In this document: positions 53,128 through 62,761 of the stretch, piece by piece
How the letters are laid out: every line of letters starts with the position of its first letter
Numbering within the stretch: the stretch's first letter is position 1
From: PSRI01 sp041484195
Lineage (GTDB): Bacteria > Bacteroidota > Bacteroidia > Chitinophagales > Chitinophagaceae
Assembly (NCBI GenBank): GCA_041484195.1
Contig: JBGPHC010000006.1
Span: forward strand, 1-64,000
DNA length: 64,000 nt
Direction: 5' to 3'
Notes under the pieces: generated by a model
Databases searched by the model: none
Seen by the model: the letters and a program-made list of their open reading frames with translations, nothing else
What the model was told of the DNA's origin: nothing
Position numbers and translations under genes: made by a program

Positions 53128-54840
53128 TCAATGCGAATCCCTCGTGACTTCGCTGCCTGACATGCCTACCAGGAAATCGAAATCAACTCCCTGATGAGCC
53201 TGCTGCACATGTCGCTGGTATAGTCCTACATATCCTCTATCCATCATTTTATGACTCGTCTTATGCTTCGCTTTCCTGGCATTGAGTTCCGCCTCGGAGA
53301 GCTCCACATGCAGGCTCCGATTCCTTACATCCAGGCTGATAATATCGCCGGTCTCTACCACAGAAAAATTCCCACCCGCGGCTGCTTCCGGAGACACATG
53401 AAGCACAACGGTGCCAAACCCTGTGCCGCTCATTCTTCCGTCGGAGATCCGCACCATGTCACTGATGCCCTTCTCGAGCAGTTTTTTGGGAAGAGACATA
53501 TTCCCCACTTCAGGCATACCGGGGTAGCCGATGGGTCCCACATTCTTCAGCACCATCACACTATTTTCATCAATGTCCAGTGCCGGATCATCAACTCTCG
53601 CCTTATAGTCTTCTATATTCTCAAATACCACTGCCTTCCCCTTATGCTGCATGAGATGCGCGCTGGCCGCGGAAGGTTTCATGACGGCTCCTTCCTCACA
53701 AAGATTTCCTTTCAGAACCACGATGCCCGAAACAGGGTTGTAAGGCTGCTTCACAGTGGCTATCACATCCCTGTTATAACATTCCGCATCCTCATAATTC
53801 TCGGCGATAGATTTACCATTAACTGTAATGCATTCTTTATAAAGCAGACCGTCCAGCTCTTTCATTACCGCCGGCAATCCCCCCGCATAATACAAATCTT
53901 CCATGAAAAAACCACCCGAGGGCTGGAGGTTGGCAATGAGAGGAACCTTGTCGGATTTTCTGTCAATATCTTCCAGGCTCAGCGGAACGCCGATCCTTCC
54001 GGCTATCGCCAGCAGATGCAGCACAAAATTGGTGGAACCTCCAATGGCGGCGTTGACCACGATGGCATTTTCGAATGCTTTCCTCGTGAGCACATCTGAA
54101 GGGCGGAGATTTTCCCTTACCATTTCTACGATGCGCAAACCCGATAACTGCGCCAGCACTTTGCGGCGTGAATCGGCCGCGGGAATGGCGGCGTTACCGG
54201 GCAGCGAAAGACCCAGTGATTCCACCATGCAGGCCATGGTTGAGGCGGTACCCATGACCGCGCAATGACCGTGGCTCCGGCACATGCAGGCTTCCGCCAC
54301 CGTAAGGTCCTCCTGCGACATCCTTCCGGTACGCACGGCTTCGTTGAAACGCCAGACATCACTGGTTCCGATATTATTGCCTTTATACTTTCCCGTTAGC
54401 ATTGGTCCCCCTGAGACTACCAGGGTGGGGATATTCACGCTGCACGCGCCCATAACTAGGGAGGGAGTAGTCTTGTCACACCCACAGAGCAATACCACGC
54501 CATCCATGGGATTCGCGCGTACTGATTCTTCCACATCCATGCTCACAAGGTTACGGTAAAGCATAGCTGTAGGCTTGATAAGTGTTTCACCCAGCGACAT
54601 CACGGGGAATTCCACGGGGAAACCTCCCGCTTCCAGGATGCCTCTTTTCACAGATTCTGCCAACTCCCTGAAATGGGCATTGCAGGGAGTCAATTCCGAC
54701 CAGGTATTACAGATTCCAATAACGGGCTTGCCCTCAAATTCATAAGCAGGAATACCCTGGTTCTTCATCCATGCACGGTATATGAATCCATCCTTGCCCG
54801 TCTTGCCGAACCAATTCCGGCTGCGCAATTTGTCTGTCAT
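53128..54840 (-). CDS. IlvD/Edd-family dehydratase, sugar-acid type
   Basis: 570 aa. Iron-sulfur cysteines are in GICNTWSELTPCN, LLCGCDKTTPS and ACMCRSHGHCAVMGT. The N-terminus RSRNWFGKTGKDGF is closer to pentonate/hexonate dehydratases such as arabonate dehydratase than to branched-chain IlvD. It would dehydrate an aldonic acid to a 2-keto-3-deoxy acid. It is followed by the SDR. Assignment to sugar rather than valine/isoleucine synthesis is inferred from N-terminal similarity and neighbours. Confidence 0.85.
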   Translation of the reverse strand: MTDKLRSRNWFGKTGKDGFIYRAWMKNQGIPAYEFEGKPVIGICNTWSELTPCNAHFRELAESVKRGILEAGGFPVEFPVMSLGETLIKPTAMLYRNLVSMDVEESVRANPMDGVVLLCGCDKTTPSLVMGACSVNIPTLVVSGGPMLTGKYKGNNIGTSDVWRFNEAVRTGRMSQEDLTVAEACMCRSHGHCAVMGTASTMACMVESLGLSLPGNAAIPAADSRRKVLAQLSGLRIVEMVRENLRPSDVLTRKAFENAIVVNAAIGGSTNFVLHLLAIAGRIGVPLSLEDIDRKSDKVPLIANLQPSGGFFMEDLYYAGGLPAVMKELDGLLYKECITVNGKSIAENYEDAECYNRDVIATVKQPYNPVSGIVVLKGNLCEEGAVMKPSAASAHLMQHKGKAVVFENIEDYKARVDDPALDIDENSVMVLKNVGPIGYPGMPEVGNMSLPKKLLEKGISDMVRISDGRMSGTGFGTVVLHVSPEAAAGGNFSVVETGDIISLDVRNRSLHVELSEAELNARKAKHKTSHKMMDRGYVGLYQRHVQQAHQGVDFDFLVGMSGSEVTRDSH

Positions 54841-54889
54841 AGATTTAAGGAGCTTTTTCTAAAGTTATTTGATTTTGCCGATTCACCCT

Positions 54890-56005
54890 TTATGCCACAA
54901 TCATGCTTACCTGCTCTTCCTCCAGCACTTCTTTAACGGCCTCCACCAGGGCTTCCACATCAGCAGGAAATATCTGACCAATATTTCCGATCCGGAACGC
55001 ATTGGCCCTGCTTAATTTCCCGGGATAAATGATAAATCCCCGGTCGTTCAATTTCTTATAAAAACTTTCAAAATTGAAATGTGGATCCTCAGGATACAAA
55101 AAAGAAGTGATGATATGTCCCTGGATTGATGGATTCAGGTATTGGCGGAATCCCAACGAACGCATTCCTTCATCCAGTATTTTCTTATTGGCCTTATATC
55201 GCTCCTCCCTCGCCTTCACCCCTCCTTCCTCTTCCAATTCCAACATGGCCTGCCGGAATGCCATGATACTGAGTGTCGGTGGCGTGAAGCGGAATTGGCC
55301 ATTGGATTCCAATCCCTGCCATTGGGCATAGAGGTCAAGGCTCAGACTCCTGGCACGGCCCCTGGACCCTTCGAGCAAATTTCTTTTACAAAGCACAAAA
55401 GCGAAACCAGGAACTCCTTCAATGCATTTGTTGGAAGATGATACCAGGTAGTCAATATTCATTTCCTGCATATCCATCTCTACACCACCAAAACTGCTCA
55501 TGGCATCCACTATGAATATCTTATTATATTTTTTACAGATAGCCCCGATCGCTGCTACCGGATTGAACAAACCGGTGGTAGTCTCACTGTGAATGCAGGC
55601 CACCTGTGTAATACCAGGATTTGATTTTAGGAATGAATCGGTCGCTTCCGGACTCACTATTTCGTCTTCTTCAAATCGAAGCACCTTATGGGTGATCTCC
55701 AGCACCGACGCAATTTTTACGATCCGTTCCCCATAGGCTCCATTTACCAAGACCAACAGGGTATCCTCATTTGACAACACTGATCCAACCACACTTTCAA
55801 TGGCGAATGTTCCCGAACCCTGCATGAGCACCGATTCATAGCCTTTTCCCTTCGAAACCCCTGCCAGCTCCAGCAGGCCATTCCTGATCTCTTTTACGGC
55901 CTCAATGAAGGCCTGATCCCTGGATCCCACGTCTTCCATCATGGCTTGCTTTACGGTTTTTGAAGTGGACAATGGCCCCGGTGTAAATAGCAGTTTTTTC
56001 ATCAT
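54890..56005 (-). CDS. phnW: 2-aminoethylphosphonate-pyruvate transaminase
   Basis: 371 aa. PhnW features: LLFTPGPLSTSKTVKQAMME, GSGTFAIESVVGSVL, the IHSETTTGLFNP loop, DAMSSFGG and the PLP lysine in VSSSNKCIEGVPG. It transfers the amino group of 2-aminoethylphosphonate to pyruvate, giving phosphonoacetaldehyde and alanine. The hydrolase PhnX expected after it is not in the window; PbfA at 47867 feeds the same intermediate. Confidence 0.95.
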   Translation of the reverse strand: MMKKLLFTPGPLSTSKTVKQAMMEDVGSRDQAFIEAVKEIRNGLLELAGVSKGKGYESVLMQGSGTFAIESVVGSVLSNEDTLLVLVNGAYGERIVKIASVLEITHKVLRFEEDEIVSPEATDSFLKSNPGITQVACIHSETTTGLFNPVAAIGAICKKYNKIFIVDAMSSFGGVEMDMQEMNIDYLVSSSNKCIEGVPGFAFVLCKRNLLEGSRGRARSLSLDLYAQWQGLESNGQFRFTPPTLSIMAFRQAMLELEEEGGVKAREERYKANKKILDEGMRSLGFRQYLNPSIQGHIITSFLYPEDPHFNFESFYKKLNDRGFIIYPGKLSRANAFRIGNIGQIFPADVEALVEAVKEVLEEEQVSMIVA

Positions 56006-56180
56006 GTAAATTATTTCATGTTACCCTGCTAAGGTATTACTTAGATCAGATATTATGTCGCGCGACATCCATTCAAATATCTTTCCACCAATTGAACACC
56101 TGGCACAAATTATTGGAACCGGCAGAATAATTTATCTTCGGAGCAGTTAATTTCGCATCCTGTCTCCTATCATTTGCATC

Positions 56181-56900
56181 ATGACCAAATTATCAGTCAA
56201 TATCAACAAGATCGCAACCCTTCGCAATAGCAGGGGTGGCAACAATCCTGATGTAGTCAGGGCCGCCATAGATATACAGCGATTTGGCGCCGATGGAATA
56301 ACGGTCCACCCTCGTCCGGACGAACGGCATATCCGCTACCAGGATGTGAGAGATATCAAAAAGATCATCAGCACGGAATTCAATATCGAAGGTAATTCCC
56401 GGGAAAAGAAATTCGTGGACCTCGTTCTGGAAGTGGAGCCCCAACAGGTGACCCTGGTACCGGACGAACTAGGACAAATTACCAGTGATCATGGATGGGA
56501 TACAAAGAAGCACAAAAAATACCTTAAAGAGACTATCGCAACTTTCAAAAAAGCGGGAATCAGGGTTTCCATTTTTGTGGATCCTGTGATAGAGATGGTG
56601 GAAGGAGCCGCTGATACGGATACCGACAGAATTGAATTATACACTGAATCTTATGCAAAAGGCTATGCGGGGGGCGGACGGAATGAGGTAATTGCCCCTT
56701 TTGCTGCCGCGGCCCAAAGAGCCAGGGAGCTGGGACTGGGTCTCAATGCGGGCCACGACCTGGACCTCGAAAACCTTAAATTCTTCAGTCGGCATATCCC
56801 CTGGCTGGATGAAGTCTCCATTGGTCATGCCCTGATATGTGATGCCCTCTACCTGGGCTTGGAAAACACTATCCAAATATATAAGAGGCAATTGATCTAA
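56181..56900 (+). CDS. pdxJ: Pyridoxine 5'-phosphate synthase
   Basis: 239 aa. PdxJ motifs: LSVNINKIATLRNSRGGNNP, ITVHPRPDERHIRYQDV, EVEPQQVTLVPDE and the LNAGHDLDLEN histidine loop. It condenses deoxyxylulose 5-phosphate with 3-amino-2-oxopropyl phosphate to form pyridoxine phosphate. PLP is the cofactor of PhnW and PbfA, though the location is probably coincidence. Confidence 0.97.
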   Translation: MTKLSVNINKIATLRNSRGGNNPDVVRAAIDIQRFGADGITVHPRPDERHIRYQDVRDIKKIISTEFNIEGNSREKKFVDLVLEVEPQQVTLVPDELGQITSDHGWDTKKHKKYLKETIATFKKAGIRVSIFVDPVIEMVEGAADTDTDRIELYTESYAKGYAGGGRNEVIAPFAAAAQRARELGLGLNAGHDLDLENLKFFSRHIPWLDEVSIGHALICDALYLGLENTIQIYKRQLI

Positions 56901-57017
56901 CTTCCATACACTTGCCGCAGGAATAGTTTACGAGACAATTATAAAAAATTGGATAAGGGCAGCAATTTGTAAGACCAGGCTGCCCTCATCCTTTCTTCTA
57001 TCATCTTGTCATGCGTC

Positions 57018-57515
57018 TTATGATGATTTCTTTAATTTCTGAACTTCTTCCAACTCACCGTTTTCAAGCCTTACCAAAATGAGATTATTTGCGTCTTCCA
57101 CGTTCACCACCCAGATAGTCCTTTCATCCTGTTCCACTTTGATGGCCCTGGAAATGTTAAAGTCAACATAAGCGCTTTTTACCTGTTTCCTCAATTCATC
57201 CGGAAGGTTGGATTCCGAGCCGTATGCGATATGATACAGGAGGTATCCCTTCTTATTGAATAACGCAGTGTTTTGTTGGTCATTCTGCACAAATTTTGCC
57301 AGGAAATTTCTATCCAGTTTATACCACCTAACATCTTCGGCTCCCTGGAATGACTTTCTGAAATTATCCCAAACCTTTTGATCCACTTTGGCAGTAGTTG
57401 TGACTATTTTAATGGGGGGCAGGGTTTTCATTCCAGGTTCTTGAGCAAAACCGCTATAGGCCAAGAAAATCGCAGTAAATACCAAACAGCAGCGCGCAAA
57501 TATTTGATTTTTCAT
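57018..57515 (-). CDS. PepSY-like exported protein
   Basis: 165 aa from the ATG at 57515, chosen because it gives a signal peptide (ARCCLVFTAIFLAYSGFAQE). The mature part (FRKSFQGAEDVRWYKLDRNF, LFNKKGYLLYHIAYG) resembles the PepSY-like periplasmic proteins common in Bacteroidota. Function unknown. Confidence 0.8.
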   Translation of the reverse strand: MKNQIFARCCLVFTAIFLAYSGFAQEPGMKTLPPIKIVTTTAKVDQKVWDNFRKSFQGAEDVRWYKLDRNFLAKFVQNDQQNTALFNKKGYLLYHIAYGSESNLPDELRKQVKSAYVDFNISRAIKVEQDERTIWVVNVEDANNLILVRLENGELEEVQKLKKSS

Positions 57516-57723
57516 TACTAGAGATTTTTGGGTTATTAATTTAATTCCAGCAACCATAAAGCTAGAGCGGCAGACCATCAGAATTTATGACTGCGATCAG
57601 CCGATATGGAGATTGTTATCAGCAACAGATTTGGTGTCAAAAGGCTCCCGCCATCCATCAAAATCCCTGTAGCTTGCTTTGCCATTTGTTGTACCTTTCC
57701 TTTTACATCAAATTACAAGACAT

Positions 57724-58248
57724 ATGAAAAGAGTATTTCCAATAGTATTGGCGACCACTTTAATGGTTACAGCCATTAGCGCATGTGGACAGGATGATAA
57801 ATCCAAGCGCCCGAGCCCCCCTGCTACAGCCAGCGAAAAAATTGCGAGTGGGGCCACCATCACCATTGATTACAGCAAGCCTTCAGTAAAAGGAAGGACC
57901 ATTGGGAAAGACCTGGAACCCATGGATGGCAAGGTTTGGCGCACAGGCGCAAACGAAGCCACTGTGTTTGCAGTTGATAAAGACGTGAAGGTGGAAGGTA
58001 AACCTCTTGCCGCCGGCAAATACGGGTTATTCACTATTTCCGGCCCCGATGAATGGACGATCATCTTCAACAAGACCTGGAAACAATGGGGCGCCTTCAC
58101 CTACAAAGAAGGAGATGATGTATTGCGTGTGAAAGTTAAACCCGGTAAAGCACCATCATTTACGGAGCAATTCAAGATCAATGTGGACAAATCAGGTAAA
58201 GTGTCTCTGGTCTGGGGTGATAAGCAAGTTGACTTCAATGTAAATTAA
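57724..58248 (+). CDS. DUF2911 lipoprotein
   Basis: 174 aa from the ATG at 57724, giving an SPII-type signal (TTLMVTAISACGQ). DUF2911: TIDYSKPSVKGRTIG, MDGKVWRTGANEATVF and AAGKYGLFTISGPDEWTIIF. Probably a periplasmic beta-sandwich protein; role unknown. Confidence 0.9.
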   Translation: MKRVFPIVLATTLMVTAISACGQDDKSKRPSPPATASEKIASGATITIDYSKPSVKGRTIGKDLEPMDGKVWRTGANEATVFAVDKDVKVEGKPLAAGKYGLFTISGPDEWTIIFNKTWKQWGAFTYKEGDDVLRVKVKPGKAPSFTEQFKINVDKSGKVSLVWGDKQVDFNVN

Positions 58249-58284
58249 CAGGAATCGAAAAAAATCATTCAGATCTCATTCAGG

Positions 58285-58310
58285 GTCCCGCCGATGGCGG
58301 GACTTTTATT
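58285..58310 (+). terminator. Terminator between the DUF2911 gene and hisIE
   Basis: GTCCCGCC (58285-58292), a 3-nt loop and GGCGGGAC (58296-58303) are followed by TTTTATTT. The position suits termination of the plus-strand DUF2911 gene and may also act on the convergent hisIE. Confidence 0.85.
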
Positions 58311-58902
58311 TGGAATGCCTTTTTTGTAATATTCCCATCACGTCTTTCAACGAGTATCCCTTGGCATTCAGCAAAACAAGATAGTGAAAGAGCAGGTCTG
58401 CAGATTCATTCAGAAAGAGATTCCCATCATTATCCTTTGCTTCTATCACCATTTCTACCGCTTCTTCTCCAACTTTTTGGGCGATGGCATTTATACCTTT
58501 GGAGAATAATCCCGCAACATAGGACTCTTCGGGTGAGGATTGCCTTCTCAATGCTATGATGTCTTCCAGGTAATACAGGAAATCATCCTGGTGGTTCCTT
58601 TCATTCCAGCAGGTATCCCCTCCCGTATGGCATACGGGTCCCGTGGGATGAGCCTTTATCAGCAAACTGTCATTGTCGCAATCCGGCATTATTTCTTTTA
58701 ACATCAGGAAATTCCCACTTTCCTCACCCTTTGTCCAAAGCCTTTTCTTGCTCCTGCTGTAAAAGCAAACCTTTCCTTCCCGCATGGTTTTTTGTACGGC
58801 CTCATCATTCATGAACCCAAGCATCAATACCTTATGCGTGTCAAAGTCCTGTATGATGGCCGGAACCAGTCCGTCGGAATATTTTGCGAAATCTATTTTC
58901 AC
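58306..58902 (-). CDS. hisI: Phosphoribosyl-AMP cyclohydrolase / phosphoribosyl-ATP pyrophosphatase
   Basis: 198 aa bifunctional HisIE. The HisI half has FYSRSKKRLWTKGEESGNFL, metal-binding DCDNDSLL and VCHTGGDTCW; the HisE half has GEEAVEMVIEAKDND and ESADLLFHYLVLL. It carries out steps 2 and 3 of histidine synthesis. It is the last of the mixed his/trp run, 190 bp after hisF. Confidence 0.97.
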   Translation of the reverse strand: MKIDFAKYSDGLVPAIIQDFDTHKVLMLGFMNDEAVQKTMREGKVCFYSRSKKRLWTKGEESGNFLMLKEIMPDCDNDSLLIKAHPTGPVCHTGGDTCWNERNHQDDFLYYLEDIIALRRQSSPEESYVAGLFSKGINAIAQKVGEEAVEMVIEAKDNDGNLFLNESADLLFHYLVLLNAKGYSLKDVMGILQKRHSK

Positions 58903-59091
58903 ATTCTTGCTGATTTAAAATTAATTGGATCAGTTCTTGTCAAACCTCTCGGAATTTTCCAGGAAAAGGATTTTGCCTATTGCAAGCAAGCATTTTTCAT
59001 GTCTAAACTCATACCGAATTTCGAAGCTCCATTGCAGGCCGCCACCGCCCAAAGGTAAAGAAAGAACATCCTATGGCTCCGGTCCGGCTTT

Positions 59092-59856
59092 CTAAATCCT
59101 GACCGGGATCGAATATTCACGCAGGTATCGCTTCAGGTCAGGAATGGCGATCTCCCTGAAATGAAAAATGCTGGCTGCAAGTGCCGCATCCGCCCTGCCC
59201 TCTGTAAAAACTTCTACAAAATGTTCCATCTTTCCTCCTCCGCCGGATGCGATCACAGGAACGGGAAGGTTCTCCGAAAGTTTCCGCGTGATGTCCAGCG
59301 CAAATCCCTGCTTTGTGCCATCGTGATTCATCGAAGTCAGCAGGATTTCCCCTGCTCCCGAGTCAACAGCCTTCCTGGCCCAATCGAAACAGTTGGTATT
59401 AGTCTTCAGTCTCCCCCCATTTAGATAAACATACCATTCTCCATCCGCTTCCTGCTTTGTATCTATGGCCAGTACGACGCACTGGCTCCCAAATTCCAGG
59501 GCAAGTTCTTCAACTAATTTTGGATTCCGAAACGCGGCCGTATTTACAGATATCTTATCGGCACCGTTTTGCAGCAACTGACTCACATCCTCCACCGTTT
59601 TGATCCCGCCCCCAACTGTAAATGGAATATTGATATGATGCGCGATGCGGTTGACCAGTGCGGTCCATGTCTTTCTTTTTTCAATGGTAGCTGTTATGTC
59701 GAGAAATACCAATTCATCTATCCCTTCCTGCGCGTAAAAAGCGCCCAATTCCACAGGATCTCCTGCATCGCGGATATTCTCAAAATTCACTCCCTTAACA
59801 GTTCTGCCATCTTTAATGTCCAGGCAGGCTATGATTCTCTTTGTCAGCATCCGCAT
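59092..59856 (-). CDS. hisF: Imidazole glycerol phosphate synthase cyclase subunit
   Basis: 254 aa. I take the ATG at 59856, which overlaps the stop of the LysE gene as TAATG; an ATG six bases later is equally possible, and the frame is open to 59958. HisF barrel: LTKRIIACLDIKDGRTVKGV with the catalytic Asp, VVLAIDTKQ with the second Asp, and VIASGGGGKMEHF. It works with HisH to make the imidazole ring. Confidence 0.96.
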   Translation of the reverse strand: MRMLTKRIIACLDIKDGRTVKGVNFENIRDAGDPVELGAFYAQEGIDELVFLDITATIEKRKTWTALVNRIAHHINIPFTVGGGIKTVEDVSQLLQNGADKISVNTAAFRNPKLVEELALEFGSQCVVLAIDTKQEADGEWYVYLNGGRLKTNTNCFDWARKAVDSGAGEILLTSMNHDGTKQGFALDITRKLSENLPVPVIASGGGGKMEHFVEVFTEGRADAALAASIFHFREIAIPDLKRYLREYSIPVRI

Positions 59857-60503
59857 TATTTTCTTGTACTTAAAGCTACTTTGATTCCCAATGCCACCAA
59901 CACCAGGCCGGTGATCTTTTCCTGCCATTTCAGGAATGAGGGTGATTTGCTCAGCCAATTTCCCATCCTGGCGAACAAGATCGCAACCAGCATGTTTACA
60001 ATCAATCCGGAAAAATTAAACCATATCCCCAAAAACAGAATTTGCATTTGAGGATGAAGTTCCTTCAGGCTTACAAATTGTGGCAGGAACGCCAGAAAAA
60101 ACAGGGCCACCTTTGGATTTAGCATATTTGTAAGCGCGCCCTGCCCGAATATTTTACGATATGAAAGCTTATCCATCCTGCCTGACAAAACAAATGAGGA
60201 TGATCTTTTTTTGAGCAAAGATTTCATTCCCAGGTAAAGCAGGTATGCCGCCCCGAGGTATTTGATCACATCAAAAGCGATTGCGGATTTGGCAATAATG
60301 GCAGACAAACCCACTACCGCTGCTACGATATGCAGCAGGCAACCTGCTGAAATTCCCAAGGCTGATACTAGTCCGGCTCTGACTCCCTGGCCCGTGCTCC
60401 TTGACGCCACATAAAGCATATCATTGCCAGGTGTAATATTCAGCATCAGACTCGCAAATGCGAAAAGCAGGAAATTATTAATATCCATAACCCAGGATTT
60501 CAT
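59856..60503 (-). CDS. LysE-family amino acid exporter
   Basis: 215 aa with about six membrane segments; FASLMLNITPGNDMLYVASR is the LysE/RhtB signature. It exports an amino acid or homoserine-like metabolite. It is inserted between hisA and hisF, with a 2-bp gap to hisA and a TAATG overlap with hisF, so it is fully embedded in the operon. Its substrate is unknown; histidine, tryptophan or a pathway intermediate would fit the position. Confidence 0.93.
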   Translation of the reverse strand: MKSWVMDINNFLLFAFASLMLNITPGNDMLYVASRSTGQGVRAGLVSALGISAGCLLHIVAAVVGLSAIIAKSAIAFDVIKYLGAAYLLYLGMKSLLKKRSSSFVLSGRMDKLSYRKIFGQGALTNMLNPKVALFFLAFLPQFVSLKELHPQMQILFLGIWFNFSGLIVNMLVAILFARMGNWLSKSPSFLKWQEKITGLVLVALGIKVALSTRK

Positions 60504-60505
60504 TT

Positions 60506-61228
60506 TTATTGGAGTGCATACTTCGAAAGATCCCGCAGATCTATCCTTCCTTCATAAATGGCTTTGCCAATGATGACGCCTTTGCAACCCAGTTCTTCCA
60601 ATAGAAAAACATCATCCATTGATCTCACGCCACCGCTGGCAATGAAATGTATGTCCTTAAACTTACTGAGTATATTTCTATACAGTTCCACTGATGGGCC
60701 TTCCAACAATCCATCCTTTCCCACATCCGTACAGAAAATTTGCCTGATTCCAAGGTTCACATAATTTTCGATGAAATCATATACCCACAAATCCGTTTGC
60801 TCAATCCAGCCACTCACCGTTATTTTTTCATCTTTCACATCCGCTCCAAGGAGAAATTTGGAAGCGCCGTAGGTGGAGATCCAATTCAGAAATTCCTTTT
60901 CCTGTTTTACCGCAACACTTCCCACGGCAGCCAACGCTGCACCCGAATCAAATACAATCTGAACATCGGCCTGGGATTTTATGCCACCCCCAAAGTCAAT
61001 CAGCAAATTAGTCTTGCCCGCTACGGTCTCCAGCACTTTCCAATTTTTCACCTCGCCGGCTTTTGCGCCATCCAGGTCCACCAGGTGCAATCTCTTCAAG
61101 CCTGCATCTTCGAATTCCAGGGCTACTTCGAGCGGCTTTTCATTATATACTTTCTTTCGCGCAAAATCTCCCTGGGTAAGTCTGACGCATTTCCCATCAA
61201 TGATATCTATGGCCGGAATGATCTCCAT
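60506..61228 (-). CDS. hisA: HisA: ProFAR isomerase
   Basis: 240 aa. MEIIPAIDIIDGKCVRLTQG carries the catalytic Asp8, with DFGGGIKS, FCTDVGKDG (second Asp) and FIASGGVRSMDD. It isomerises ProFAR in histidine synthesis. Confidence 0.97.
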   Translation of the reverse strand: MEIIPAIDIIDGKCVRLTQGDFARKKVYNEKPLEVALEFEDAGLKRLHLVDLDGAKAGEVKNWKVLETVAGKTNLLIDFGGGIKSQADVQIVFDSGAALAAVGSVAVKQEKEFLNWISTYGASKFLLGADVKDEKITVSGWIEQTDLWVYDFIENYVNLGIRQIFCTDVGKDGLLEGPSVELYRNILSKFKDIHFIASGGVRSMDDVFLLEELGCKGVIIGKAIYEGRIDLRDLSKYALQ

Positions 61229-61292
61229 CTCTTTCTATTTAGTCAACTTATCATTTATTCTCAACACTTGGATGACTGCCATAATCAGTTTT

Positions 61293-61886
61293 TTATTTCA
61301 GTGACAAAAAGTTTTTCAATATCTGTTCCCCGACTCCGGCGCTCTTTTCAGGATGGAATTGCACGCCGTAGAAATTATTTTTCTGTAGTGCCGAACTATA
61401 CGGAACTATGTATTCGGTGGTCGCGATTGTACGCCGCCCCACCGAAGCATAATATCCGTGTACAAAATAGCAGTAGCTTTCCTGGGGCACCGATTCAAAC
61501 AGTTCCGATTTGAGATTAAAAATATTATTCCATCCTATCTGAGGCACTTTTGCCTGCAATAACGAATTGTCAAATTTTCTCACTTTTTCTTCGAAGATTC
61601 CAAGGCAGCTGGTATCATTTTCTTCCGAATATTCGCACATCAACTGCATGCCCAGACAAATGCCCAACACGGGTTGCCGGAGTTTGCGGATGGTTTCATC
61701 CAGTTTCCGCTCCCGCAGGTATTTCATCGCGGTGCTGGCCTCGCCTACACCGGGAAAGATTACCCGCTTTGCAGAACGGATCATTGCATGATCGTCTGTC
61801 ACCACGGCCGTTTTACCAATCCTTTCCAATGCATACAATACAGATTGAATATTGCCCGCATTGTATTTCACGATTACCGCATCCAT
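61293..61886 (-). CDS. hisH: Imidazole glycerol phosphate synthase glutaminase subunit
   Basis: 197 aa class I glutamine amidotransferase. Nucleophile cysteine in LGICLGMQLMCE, the His-Glu pair in GVQFHPEKS, and IFPGVGEA. It feeds ammonia to HisF. It starts 15 bp after trpA stops. Confidence 0.97.
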   Translation of the reverse strand: MDAVIVKYNAGNIQSVLYALERIGKTAVVTDDHAMIRSAKRVIFPGVGEASTAMKYLRERKLDETIRKLRQPVLGICLGMQLMCEYSEENDTSCLGIFEEKVRKFDNSLLQAKVPQIGWNNIFNLKSELFESVPQESYCYFVHGYYASVGRRTIATTEYIVPYSSALQKNNFYGVQFHPEKSAGVGEQILKNFLSLK

Positions 61887-61901
61887 ACTATTTCACATTG
61901 A

Positions 61902-62687
61902 TTAATTCAAGATTTTGGACAAAAATTTCCCCGTATTCTCTTCAATATCTCCCGAACCATCTAAAGCCTGGATAAAGGCCGTTCCGATGATGGCACCATT
62001 GGCAAAATCACAAGCATCCGTAAAACTTTCTTTGTCCTTTATGCCGAATCCCACCAATACTGGGTTCCTGAGATGAAGCGATTTCAATCGTTGCAGGTAT
62101 TTCTTCACGGATGCGAAGTCCTTATCTTTTCCGGTCGTGGAAGAAGAAGAAACCGCATAAATGAATCCTGTGCTCAACTCATCCAGTTTCCGAATTCTTT
62201 TTTCGGATGTTTCCGGCGTCACCAGAAAAATGAAATCCAATCCATATTTCCGGATGATGGCTCCATATTCCATTTCATATTCATATATGGGAAGATCAGG
62301 AAGAGTCAATCCGTCAATGCCCAATCCGGCGGCGGTTTTGCAGAATTTTTCGAAGCCGTATTGGAGGACCGGATTCATATATCCCATGAGGAGTACGGGG
62401 ATCTCAATCGTCTTCCTGAAGTTCCTGAGCTGGTCGAATAATTTCCGGATCGTCATGCCATTACGGAGTGCCTGCATGCCACTGGATTGAATAACGGGGC
62501 CATCAGCCAGCGGATCACTGTATGGCATTCCCAATTCTATGATGTCCGCACCATTGGACTGCAAAGCTTTCATGATAGTCAGAGTACTGTCAAGCCGGGG
62601 ATATCCTGCCGTGCAATACACATTGAGTACTCGTTCTTTTTTTTCGGCGAATAATTTCTCTAATCTATTTTGATTCATAATTTTCAT
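61902..62687 (-). CDS. trpA: Tryptophan synthase alpha chain
   Basis: 261 aa. Catalytic Glu in DIIELGMPYSDPLADGPVIQ (with the Asp also conserved) and GFGIKDKESF. It splits indole-3-glycerol phosphate. An ATG nine bases downstream is an alternative start. It lies 74 bp downstream of trpB. Confidence 0.97.
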   Translation of the reverse strand: MKIMNQNRLEKLFAEKKERVLNVYCTAGYPRLDSTLTIMKALQSNGADIIELGMPYSDPLADGPVIQSSGMQALRNGMTIRKLFDQLRNFRKTIEIPVLLMGYMNPVLQYGFEKFCKTAAGLGIDGLTLPDLPIYEYEMEYGAIIRKYGLDFIFLVTPETSEKRIRKLDELSTGFIYAVSSSSTTGKDKDFASVKKYLQRLKSLHLRNPVLVGFGIKDKESFTDACDFANGAIIGTAFIQALDGSGDIEENTGKFLSKILN

Positions 62688-62761
62688 CTTTCATTTCAGG
62701 ATATATTCCGGAGCATGATTTTTAATCTATTTCAAATGCTGAATACAAATCATCCGGAATT

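Noticed and set aside
53251..54099. 282-codon plus-strand frame opposite the dehydratase
   Set aside because: Antisense shadow of a gene with all iron-sulfur cysteines; His/Arg-rich composition.
60740..61513. 257-codon plus-strand frame across hisA and hisH
   Set aside because: Crosses two well-supported minus-strand genes and shows no family pattern.
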